From positions 3,098,501-3,162,500 of the forward strand of contig NZ_CP061177.1 of the NCBI RefSeq assembly GCF_017355405.1: DNA of 64,000 nt, in the 5' to 3' direction. The notes beneath the pieces were generated by a model, which saw nothing but the letters and a program-made list of their open reading frames with translations, did no database searches and was not told the DNA's origin. Source of the stretch: Roseomonas haemaphysalidis. GTDB lineage: Bacteria; Pseudomonadota; Alphaproteobacteria; Acetobacterales; Acetobacteraceae. Of the stretch, positions 54,395 to 61,556 are shown piece by piece. A program made the position numbers and the translations under genes. Position 1 is the stretch's first letter; each line of letters opens with the position of its first letter.

Positions 54395-55741
54395 ATGAGC
54401 GTGAACCCCGCCGACGGCGCCGTGCTGGGCGTGCTGTACGGCACCGACGCCATGCGCGCCGCCGTGGGCGAGCGCGCGCTGCTGTCGCGCATGCTGGACG
54501 TGGAGGCCGCACTGGCGCGGGCCGAGGCGCGGCTCGGCATCGTGCCGGAAGCGGCGGCGCAGGCCATCACCGCCGCCGCGCGCTTCGAGATGCTGGACCT
54601 GCCGGCGCTGGCGGTTTCCACCCGCAACACCGGCTACCCGGTGGTCGGGCTGGTCAGGCAGTTGTCCGCCGCCGCCGGCGAGGATGCCGGGCGCTGGACG
54701 CATTGGGGCGCCACCACGCAGGACGTGGTGGACAGCGCCACGGTGCTGATGATCCGCGATGCGCTGGCGCTGATCGAACCGGCGCTGGAGCGGCTGTGCG
54801 ACGCGCTGCTGGCACGCGCGCAGCAACACCGCGGCACCGTCATGGCCGGGCGCACCCACCTGCAGCACGCGTTGCCGGTGACCTTCGGCTACAAATGCGC
54901 CGTCTGGGCCTCGCCGCTGCTGACGATGCGCGAGCGGCTGGCGCAGCTGAAGCCGCGCGTGCTGCGCGTGCAGTTCGGCGGCGCGGTGGGCACCCTGGCC
55001 TCGCTCGGCGACCGTGGCACGGCGGTGATGGCCGAGCTGGCGCGCGAGCTGAACCTGAACGAGCCAGACCTACCATGGCACGTTTCGCATGACGGCTTCG
55101 CGGAGCTGGTGTCCTGGTGCGGGCTGCTGTGCGGTGCGTTGAGCAAGTTCGCCACCGATTTCATGCTGCTGATGCAGACGGAAGTGGCCGAGGTGGCCGA
55201 GCCGCACGCGCCCGGGCGCGGCGGCTCCTCCACCATGCCGCAGAAGCGCAACCCGATCGCCTGCGAATACGTCCTGGCGCAGGCGCGCGGCGTGCACGCG
55301 CTGGTGCCGCAGATGCTGGCCGCCATGGCGCATGACCATGAGCGCGGCACCGGCCCCTGGCAGGCCGAGCCGCTGGCGCTCCCCCAGGCGCTGCTGCTGA
55401 CCCACGGCGCGCTGGACCAGGCGCTGACGGTGGCGGAAGGCATGACGGTGGATGCCGCGCGGATGCGCCGCAACCTGGACTCCACCGGCGGGCTGATCGT
55501 GGCCGAGGCGGTGATGATGGGCCTCGCCCCCGTGCTGGGGCGCGGGGCCGCGCATGACGCCGTGCACCATGCCTGCGACGTGGCGCTGGAGGAAGGCATC
55601 CCGCTGGCGGCGGCGCTGGCGCGCGACAGCGCCGTGACGGACCGCCTGGACGCCGATGCCATCGCGCGGCTGACGGACCCTTCCAACTATCTCGGCAGCA
55701 CCGGCGTTTTCATCGACCGCGTGCTGCGCCGCCGCGCCTGA
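54395..55741 (+). CDS. pcaB: 3-carboxy-cis,cis-muconate cycloisomerase
   Basis: A 448-residue member of the fumarase/aspartase superfamily that lactonises 3-carboxymuconate. The superfamily signature GGSSTMPQKRNP lies at about residues 276-287, with the earlier TRNTGYPVVGLVRQL and HWGATTQDVVD. Product goes to PcaL. Start ATG 54395 is 4 bp after the pcaG stop; the ribosome binding site is weak, consistent with coupling. Confidence 0.94.
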   Translation: MSVNPADGAVLGVLYGTDAMRAAVGERALLSRMLDVEAALARAEARLGIVPEAAAQAITAAARFEMLDLPALAVSTRNTGYPVVGLVRQLSAAAGEDAGRWTHWGATTQDVVDSATVLMIRDALALIEPALERLCDALLARAQQHRGTVMAGRTHLQHALPVTFGYKCAVWASPLLTMRERLAQLKPRVLRVQFGGAVGTLASLGDRGTAVMAELARELNLNEPDLPWHVSHDGFAELVSWCGLLCGALSKFATDFMLLMQTEVAEVAEPHAPGRGGSSTMPQKRNPIACEYVLAQARGVHALVPQMLAAMAHDHERGTGPWQAEPLALPQALLLTHGALDQALTVAEGMTVDAARMRRNLDSTGGLIVAEAVMMGLAPVLGRGAAHDAVHHACDVALEEGIPLAAALARDSAVTDRLDADAIARLTDPSNYLGSTGVFIDRVLRRRA

Positions 55742-55755
55742 CTCAAAGGACGCCC

Positions 55756-57606
55756 ATGCCGATCTCCCGCCGCCTGCCGCGCTCCATCGCCACCGTCTGC
55801 CTCAGCGGCAATCTCCTGGACAAGCTGGAGGCAGCGGCGGCGGCCGGCTTCGACGGGGTGGAGATCTTCGAGGCCGACCTGCTGACCTTCGAGGGCTCGC
55901 CCGCCGACATCCGGCGGCTGGCCGAGGACCTCGGCCTGTCCATCACCCTGTTCCAGCCGTTCCGTGACTTCGAGGCGATGCCGGAGCCGCAGCGCGCCCG
56001 CAACCTGGACCGCGCCGAGCGCAAGTTCGACGTGATGCAGGCGCTGGGCACCGACCTGGTGCTGGTCTGCTCCAACACCCAGGAGGCCGCGATCGACGAC
56101 GACGCCCGCGCGGCCGAGGACCTGCGCCGCATGGCCGAGCGCGCGGCGCAGCGGGGCCTGCGCGTCGGCTACGAGGCGCTGGCCTGGGGGCGGCATGTCA
56201 GCCGCTGGAAGCATGCCTGGAAGATCGTGCAGCAGGCCGACCACCCGGCGCTGGGTCTGATCGTGGACAGCTTCCACACCCTGGCGCTGGGCGACGACCC
56301 CTCCAGCATCGCCGACCTGCCGGGCGAGAAGATCTTCTTCGTGCAACTGGCGGACGCGCCGCGCCTGAGCATGGACGCCTTGTCCTGGTCGCGCCACTTC
56401 CGCAACTTCCCTGGCCAGGGCGAGCTGGATGTCGGCGGCTTTCTGGGCGCCGTGGCACGCTCGGGCTATGCCGGGCCGATCTCGCTGGAAGTGTTCAACG
56501 ACGATTTCCGTGCCGCGCCGGCCCGGCTGAACGCACGCGACGCCGTGCGCTCCCTGGTGCTGGTGGAGGCCGAGGCGGGGCTGAGCGAGCTGCCGGACCC
56601 GCCGCGCTCGGACGGCTTCGCCTTTCTGGAATTCGCGGTGGACCAGACCAGCCGCCGCGCGCTGGGCGCATTCCTGGAAACCCTGGGCTTCCGGCTGGCG
56701 GGGCGGCACCGCTCCAAGGACGTGGAGCTGTTTCGCCAGGGCGGCATCAACCTGATCCTGAACGCCGAGCAGGACAGCGCGGCGGCCGAGCACTTCCAGC
56801 TGCATGGCCCTTCCGTCTGCGCCATGGCCATCCAGGTGGACGATGCCGGCCGCGCCATGGCCCGCGCCCGCGCGCTGCTGTGCTCGGAATGGCAGGAGCA
56901 GCGCGGCGTGGACGAACGGGTGCTGCCGGGCATCCGCGCCTCGGACGGCACGCTGATCCTGCTGATCGGGCCGGACGACCTGGGCGAAGGCAGCACCAGC
57001 TGGGAAAACGACTTCCACATGCTGCCGCTGCCGGTAGAGGACGGACTGACCCGCATCGACCACGTGGCGCAGGCGCTGCCCACCGGCAGCATGAACAGCT
57101 TCGTGCTGTTCTGGCACGCCGTGTTCGGGCTGGACGCGCAGGCGCCGGTGGACCTCGCCGACCCGCAAGGGCTGATCCGCTCCCGCGCCATGGTCAGCGC
57201 CGATGGCGCGCTGCGGCTGCCGCTCAACATCTCGGAAAGCCGGCAAACCTCCACCGGGCGCTTTGTCACCGCCTTCGCCGGCGCGGGCGTGCACCACGTG
57301 GCCTTCGAGGCGCCGGACATCTTCGCCGCCGTGCGCGCCATGCGGGCACGCGGCGCCGCCACCCTGCCCGTGCCGCCCAACTACTACGACGACCTGGCCG
57401 CCCGCTGGGGGCTGGACGACGCCTTGCTGGACCAGCTGCGCGCCCATGACGTGCTGTACGACCGCGATGCCGGGGGCGAGCTGCTGCACGTTTATTCCCG
57501 CCCCTTCGAGGGCCGCTTCTTTTTCGAGGTGATCGAGCGGCGCGGCGCCACCGGCTTCGGCGCGGCCAATGCCCCGGTGCGGATGGCGGCGCTGGCACGG
57601 CTCTGA
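55756..57606 (+). CDS. quiC: QuiC: 3-dehydroshikimate dehydratase fused to an HPPD-like domain
   Basis: A 616-residue protein. The N-terminal sugar-phosphate-isomerase barrel (~10-265) has the metal ligands expected for QuiC1: E140 (GYEALAWGRH), D171 (IVDSFHT), Q197 (FFVQLAD) and E245 (SLEVFNDDFR). It dehydrates 3-dehydroshikimate to protocatechuate. The C-terminal ~330 residues are a vicinal-oxygen-chelate (hydroxyphenylpyruvate dioxygenase-like) region with a candidate H-H-E metal triad (RIDHVAQ, GVHHVAF, FEVIERRG). The role of that domain in QuiC is not settled. Last gene of the pca/qui operon. Confidence 0.9.
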   Translation: MPISRRLPRSIATVCLSGNLLDKLEAAAAAGFDGVEIFEADLLTFEGSPADIRRLAEDLGLSITLFQPFRDFEAMPEPQRARNLDRAERKFDVMQALGTDLVLVCSNTQEAAIDDDARAAEDLRRMAERAAQRGLRVGYEALAWGRHVSRWKHAWKIVQQADHPALGLIVDSFHTLALGDDPSSIADLPGEKIFFVQLADAPRLSMDALSWSRHFRNFPGQGELDVGGFLGAVARSGYAGPISLEVFNDDFRAAPARLNARDAVRSLVLVEAEAGLSELPDPPRSDGFAFLEFAVDQTSRRALGAFLETLGFRLAGRHRSKDVELFRQGGINLILNAEQDSAAAEHFQLHGPSVCAMAIQVDDAGRAMARARALLCSEWQEQRGVDERVLPGIRASDGTLILLIGPDDLGEGSTSWENDFHMLPLPVEDGLTRIDHVAQALPTGSMNSFVLFWHAVFGLDAQAPVDLADPQGLIRSRAMVSADGALRLPLNISESRQTSTGRFVTAFAGAGVHHVAFEAPDIFAAVRAMRARGAATLPVPPNYYDDLAARWGLDDALLDQLRAHDVLYDRDAGGELLHVYSRPFEGRFFFEVIERRGATGFGAANAPVRMAALARL

Positions 57607-57636
57607 AACCCTCGCTTAACACCGCAGAATGTTCTT

Positions 57637-57651
57637 GTTCTGGTTTTGTTC
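57637..57651. promoter_or_regulatory. Candidate SOS (LexA) box before the small gene at 57671
   Basis: GTTC (57637-57640), seven bases, GTTC (57648-57651). Another GTTC lies two bases outside (57631-57634), giving GTTC-N2-GTTC-N7-GTTC, the same layout as upstream of recA. It sits in the 64 bp between quiC and the next ATG, 19 bp before that ATG. A single match of this size is expected by chance about once in this window, so binding is plausible but unproven. Confidence 0.55.
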
Positions 57652-57670
57652 ATGATGGTAGGGTCCACCC

Positions 57671-57988
57671 ATGGCCCGATCATCCCCCTCCCCCACCGTG
57701 CTCTGCCATAGCCGCCACCACCTGCTGCGGGCGCCTTTGGCCGACCTCCGCTCCCTCACCCTCATCGCCCACTGCGGCGACCCGGATTGCCCGCCCCCGC
57801 GGCCGATCCCGGTTGGCGACGTGATGGAGGCGCGGGGCAACCGCGCGCTCAGCAACGTCGTGGGCGGCCTGCATTGCACGGCCTGCGGCCGCGCGGCGCA
57901 GACCGTCTCGTTGCGGGAAGACTGCCCCGACGGCTGGATCCTGCAGCCCGTGGTGCTGCCGGGGGCATCCGCTGCCGCCTTGAATTAG
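57671..57988 (+). CDS. Small hypothetical cysteine-containing protein
   Basis: A 105-residue protein. It has HCGDPDC in the first third and HCTACGRAAQTVSL later, suggesting a small zinc-binding unit (CxxxxC and CxxC). The rest is not recognised. A weak ribosome binding site precedes the ATG. A LexA-type box lies just upstream, so it may be a damage-inducible gene. The preceding gene quiC ends 64 bp before it. Confidence 0.65.
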   Translation: MARSSPSPTVLCHSRHHLLRAPLADLRSLTLIAHCGDPDCPPPRPIPVGDVMEARGNRALSNVVGGLHCTACGRAAQTVSLREDCPDGWILQPVVLPGASAAALN

Positions 57989-58039
57989 CCTCCCGCCCCG
58001 TGCCGCTGTAGGCTGGCGCCCGCAACGGCACGGGGCACC

Positions 58040-58633
58040 ATGGCCAGCAGGACGCCCACCTCCGAATTGCTGGAGGAGATTCTCCATGACCTTCCCCCCG
58101 GCAGCATCACCCCCGAATGGCTGCTGGCACGGCTTGGCGAGCGGTCCTTCGGCCTGTTGTTTCTGTTGCTCGGGCTGCTCGGGCTGGTGCCCGGCGCGTC
58201 CATCGCCGCCGGGCTGCTGATGCTGGCGCCGGCCGGGCAGATGCTGGCCGGCCGCCCGCGCCCGCGCTTTCCCGCCCGCCTGGGGGAACGCCCGATCGGC
58301 AGCATTCCCTTTGCGCGCCTGCTGCGCCGCCTGCTGCCGGGGCTGCGGTGGCTGGAAGGGCTGGTGCGGCCGCGCTGGGCGACGCCGGCGGGCGCCACGC
58401 AGCGCGGCGTCGGCGGCGTGGTGCTGTTGCTAGGCCTGTCGCTGCTGCTGCCGGTGCCGCTGAGCAACCTTTTGCCCGCCGCCATCATCGTGCTGATCGC
58501 CTTCGCCTATATCGAGGAGGACGGGGTGCTGCTCCTGGCCGGCACCGCGCTGGGCGTGTTGGCGCTGCTGCTGGGCGGGGTGGTGATGTGGCGCAGCCTG
58601 GGCGCCGCCGGCGGCTGGGCGGGGCTGCTGTAA
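58040..58633 (+). CDS. ExoD family membrane protein
   Basis: A 197-residue protein of the ExoD family, associated with exopolysaccharide synthesis and alkali tolerance in rhizobia. LLEEILHDLPPGSITPEWLLARLGERSFGLLFLLLGLLGLVPG is the family opening, with three to four hydrophobic helices after it (VVLLLGLSLLLPVPLSNLLPAAIIVLIAFAYIEEDG, VLALLLGGVVMW). No exo genes lie close by, so its target polysaccharide is unknown. Confidence 0.87.
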   Translation: MASRTPTSELLEEILHDLPPGSITPEWLLARLGERSFGLLFLLLGLLGLVPGASIAAGLLMLAPAGQMLAGRPRPRFPARLGERPIGSIPFARLLRRLLPGLRWLEGLVRPRWATPAGATQRGVGGVVLLLGLSLLLPVPLSNLLPAAIIVLIAFAYIEEDGVLLLAGTALGVLALLLGGVVMWRSLGAAGGWAGLL

Positions 58634-58742
58634 TCTTTTGTGCCGTGGCGGCGCCGGGCGCAGTCCGGGGGGCCGCATCGGCTGGGCTTCGGCGGAAATG
58701 CTGTCTAGTGTGCGCGGCGGTTCACTTGAGGATCCCTCGTCC

Positions 58743-59180
58743 ATGCGGAACATCGCTGCTGCCGCCGCCCTGGTCCTGATGTCCGGCGCGCCGGTCCTGG
58801 CCCAGGCCCCCATGGCCACTGCCCCCGCCACCCCGGTGACCGAGGTGCGCACCGCCGCCGACCTCGCCGCCGTGTGCGACCCGGCCGCCAGCAACCCGCT
58901 GCGGCTGGAATCCATCGCCTATTGCCAGGGCTTTCTGACCGGCGCGGGGCAGTATTACGCCGCGCTGCACCCGGCCTCGGCCACCACGCCGCCGTTGTTC
59001 TGCCTGCCGCAGACGCCGCCCAGCGTGGCGCAGACCGGCCTCGCCTTCGCCGCCTGGTCGCGGCAGAACCCGCAGCACGGCGCCGAGCCCGCCGTGGACG
59101 GGCTGCTGCGCTGGGCGCAGGCGACCTACCCCTGCCCGGCGGCGGCCGCGCCCGCCACCACCCGCCGCCCGGCCCGCTGA
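58743..59180 (+). CDS. Exported Rap1a-family protein
   Basis: A 145-residue protein with a signal peptide (RNIAAAAALVLMSGAPVLAQ) and the Rap1a/Tai-like core AVCDPAASNPLRLESIAYCQGFLTGAGQYY, with cysteines placed as in this family (CD, YCQGF, FCLP, YPC). Rap1a proteins were first known as immunity proteins against a type VI effector, but many members stand alone in genomes and have no known role. No type VI genes are visible here. Confidence 0.75.
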   Translation: MRNIAAAAALVLMSGAPVLAQAPMATAPATPVTEVRTAADLAAVCDPAASNPLRLESIAYCQGFLTGAGQYYAALHPASATTPPLFCLPQTPPSVAQTGLAFAAWSRQNPQHGAEPAVDGLLRWAQATYPCPAAAAPATTRRPAR

Positions 59181-59196
59181 GATGAAAGGACACAGC

Positions 59197-59508
59197 ATGA
59201 TGCGCGTCACCCGCCTGGCCCTGCCGCTGCTGGCCGTCCTGTCGCTGGGCGCCTGCGCGGACATGAACCCGCAAACCCGCAACGTCCTGGGCGGCACCGC
59301 CGGCGGTGCCGCGCTGGGCGGCATCATCGGCTCGTTCAGCGGCAATACGGGCTTCGGCGCGCTGCTGGGCGCCGGCGCGGGGGCCGGCGCGGGCTACCTT
59401 TACGACCAGTCGCAGCGCAACCGGGCCTATGAGAACCGGGGTGGCTACGGCCCGCGTGGCGGCTATGGCCCCCGCGGCGGCTATGACGGCCGCTACCGCC
59501 GCTACTGA
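59197..59508 (+). CDS. Glycine-zipper lipoprotein
   Basis: A 103-residue protein. The signal ends in the lipobox LSLGAC, so Cys20-21 is the predicted lipid-anchored residue. The central glycine zipper (GGTAGGAALGGIIGSFSGNTGFGALLGAGAGAGAGYLYD, in pieces) is of the outer membrane 17 kDa/OmpA-like kind. The tail is Gly/Tyr/Arg-rich (GGYGPRGGYGPRGGYDGRY), three tandem copies. The start at the first of two ATGs follows AAAGGACA. Function unknown. Confidence 0.82.
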   Translation: MMRVTRLALPLLAVLSLGACADMNPQTRNVLGGTAGGAALGGIIGSFSGNTGFGALLGAGAGAGAGYLYDQSQRNRAYENRGGYGPRGGYGPRGGYDGRYRRY

Positions 59509-59532
59509 GCCGCACACCAGCACGGGAAACGG

Positions 59533-59558
59533 GGGCCAGGGCGGCAACGCCCTGGCCC
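59533..59558. terminator. Terminator hairpin after the lipoprotein gene
   Basis: Perfect 11-base arms GGGCCAGGGCG and CGCCCTGGCCC closed by a GCAA (GNRA) loop, then a short T stretch (TTCGCGTTT). A probable intrinsic terminator. Confidence 0.75.
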
Positions 59559-59643
59559 TTCGCGTTTGCGCGCTGGGCCCAAGGGCATCAACCCGCGCTC
59601 GTCGTCGCGCGTTGATGGAGGGCGGAACACAGGAAACCCCATC

Positions 59644-59772
59644 ATGCCCGACGACAAGAAGCCCCAGCCCCCCACGGACGACAAGGCCGCCAAGCCCGGC
59701 GTCCAGCCCGTGGACAAGGCCACCCAGGAAGAAGCGGCCGAGGAGCGCAAGGATACCGGCGGCTACCAGTAA
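59644..59772 (+). CDS. Very small acidic/charged hypothetical protein
   Basis: A 42-residue frame, MPDDKKPQPPTDDKAAKPGV..., rich in Asp, Lys, Pro and Glu and likely disordered. AGGAAAC precedes the ATG at a sensible distance. Its composition is unlike random sequence of this GC content, so translation is plausible. Family unknown. Confidence 0.55.
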   Translation: MPDDKKPQPPTDDKAAKPGVQPVDKATQEEAAEERKDTGGYQ

Positions 59773-59783
59773 GCCGCGGCCAA

Positions 59784-60557
59784 TCAGCCGAGCAGCGCCG
59801 CCATGCCACGGGCGGCGTCCTGCATCAGCGGCACGATGTCGGACCGCAGCGCCGCCGCCGTGCGGCGGCCGCTGTGGCTGCTGGTGGCCAACGCCGCGAC
59901 CAGCGTGCCGGCGGAGTCCCGCAATGGCACGGCGGCCGAGGCGAAGCCCTCTTCCAGCTCCCCGTCCAGCACCGCGAAGCCGGCCTCGCGGCATGCCGCC
60001 ACCGCCCGTGACAGCTCCGATGGCTCCGTGAGGGTGCGGGGCGTATGCCGCTCCAGGGGCGCCACCAGCAGCGCGGCCAGATGCGCCTCGGGCAGCGCCG
60101 CCATCAGCACGCGGCCGGATGCGGTGGCATGCGCCGGCATGCGGGCCGAAACGCTCAGCGCGTGTCGGAACGGCCGATCGGCGGCCTCGGCGCGCGCGAC
60201 ATTGACGATGTGCGGCCAGTCCAGCACCGTCAGCGAGGTGCTTTCGCCGATGCGCCTGGCCAGGGCCTGCAGGGCAGGCTGCAGGCGGCGGTCCAGCCCG
60301 GTGCCGCCCAGATAGGCCTGCGACAGCCGCAGTACCTCCGGCGTCAGGCTGAACTGCCGGCCGTCGCTGCGCGCCATGCCCAGCTCCACCAGCGTCATCA
60401 GCAGCCGCCGCGCCACGGCGCGGTCCAGCCCGGCGCGAGCCGCGACCTCTGACAGCGTCAGCCGCGCCGCGCCGGGGCCGAAGGCCTGGATCACCTCCAG
60501 CCCGCGCGCGAAGGCGGTCACGAAGCCCCGGCTGCGGGGCGCGGCGTCATTCGACAC
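59784..60557 (-). CDS. IclR family transcriptional regulator
   Basis: A 257-residue regulator. The N-terminal winged helix (FARGLEVIQAFGPGAARLTLSEVAARAGLDRAVARRLLMTLVELGM) is followed by the IclR effector-binding domain (ALSVSARMPAHATASGRVLMAALP). The start is a GTG that overlaps the stop end of the upstream receptor gene by 11 bp. It is the last gene of a three-gene operon with a Bug-type receptor and an FAD oxidoreductase and most likely controls it. The effector is unknown. Confidence 0.88.
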   Translation of the reverse strand: MSNDAAPRSRGFVTAFARGLEVIQAFGPGAARLTLSEVAARAGLDRAVARRLLMTLVELGMARSDGRQFSLTPEVLRLSQAYLGGTGLDRRLQPALQALARRIGESTSLTVLDWPHIVNVARAEAADRPFRHALSVSARMPAHATASGRVLMAALPEAHLAALLVAPLERHTPRTLTEPSELSRAVAACREAGFAVLDGELEEGFASAAVPLRDSAGTLVAALATSSHSGRRTAAALRSDIVPLMQDAARGMAALLG

Positions 60558-61527
60558 GGATGTTGCGTTCCTTCACCAGCGCGCCCCACAGCTTGTATTC
60601 CGCCGGCACCATGGCGGCGAACTCGGCGTTGCTGCGGCTGGCCGGCACGGCGCCGAAGCTGGTGATGCGGTTGCGGATGTCAGGCCGCGCCATCGCCTCC
60701 GCCAGAATGGCGGACAGGCGCTGCACCGCGCCGGGCGGCGTGCCGCGGGGGGCGAACATCGCCTGCCAGCCATCCACCTCCACGCCCGGAAAGCCCGCCT
60801 CGGCCAGGGTGGGCACCTCGGGGAGCTCCGGCAGGCGCGTGGCACCCGCCACGGCCAGGGCCCGCAGCGTCCCGGCGCGCAGGTGGGGCAGCAGCGTGGA
60901 CAGCGTCAGGAAGCCGAGGTCGAGCTGCCCGCCCAGCAGGTCCGGCATCAGGACCCCCTCGCCCCGGTACACCACCGGCTCCAGGTTGGTGCCGGCCTGC
61001 CGGTTGAACAGCTCCGCCGTCATGTGGGACAGCGTGCCGTAGCCGCTGTTGGCGGCGGACAGGCTGCGCGGGTCGGCCTTGGCGGCGGCCACCAGCGCGC
61101 GCACGTCGCGAAACGGCGAGGCGGCGGGCACCACCAGCAGAAACGGCGTGGAGGCGATCTGCGCCAACGGCGTGAAATCCTCCAGCACGTCGTAGCCGAT
61201 GGACTGCGCCTGCAGGTGCGGCACGATGGTCATGCTGATGCTGCCGAACAGCAGGGTGTGGCCGTCATTGGCCTGTGCGGCGGCGGCGGTGCCGATCACG
61301 CCGCCGGCGCCGGCACGGTTTTCCACCACCACGGGCTGCCCCAGCTTCGGCCCCAGCACCTGCTCGCCCAGCATGCGCGCCAAGCCATCGGCCGGGCCGC
61401 CGGGCGCGAAGGGCACGATCACGCGCAGTGGTCGGTTGGGCCAGGCGGGCTGCGCCCACGCGGCAGGGGCGGCGGCCAAAGCCAGGGCGGCGGCCAGCAG
61501 GGGGCGGCGGTGGATGGTGGCGTTCAT
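60547..61527 (-). CDS. Bug/TctC-type substrate-binding protein
   Basis: A 326-residue periplasmic receptor. The signal (RRPLLAAALALAAAPAAWAQ) is followed by PNRPLRVIVPFAPGGPADGLARM, VVVENRAGAGGVIG and EVPTLAEAGFPGVEVDGWQAMFAPRGTP. An excellent AAGGAGG precedes the ATG. The ligand is a small organic acid, unknown in detail. It lies between an FAD oxidoreductase (29 bp upstream) and an IclR regulator (11 bp overlap). Confidence 0.88.
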   Translation of the reverse strand: MNATIHRRPLLAAALALAAAPAAWAQPAWPNRPLRVIVPFAPGGPADGLARMLGEQVLGPKLGQPVVVENRAGAGGVIGTAAAAQANDGHTLLFGSISMTIVPHLQAQSIGYDVLEDFTPLAQIASTPFLLVVPAASPFRDVRALVAAAKADPRSLSAANSGYGTLSHMTAELFNRQAGTNLEPVVYRGEGVLMPDLLGGQLDLGFLTLSTLLPHLRAGTLRALAVAGATRLPELPEVPTLAEAGFPGVEVDGWQAMFAPRGTPPGAVQRLSAILAEAMARPDIRNRITSFGAVPASRSNAEFAAMVPAEYKLWGALVKERNIRVE

Positions 61528-61556
61528 TGTTTCCTCCTTGAAATCAGTCGTGGACG

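Noticed and set aside
58743..59180. Type VI secretion immunity locus
   Set aside because: Only the Rap1a-like fold is suggestive; no effector or type VI gene is in the window.
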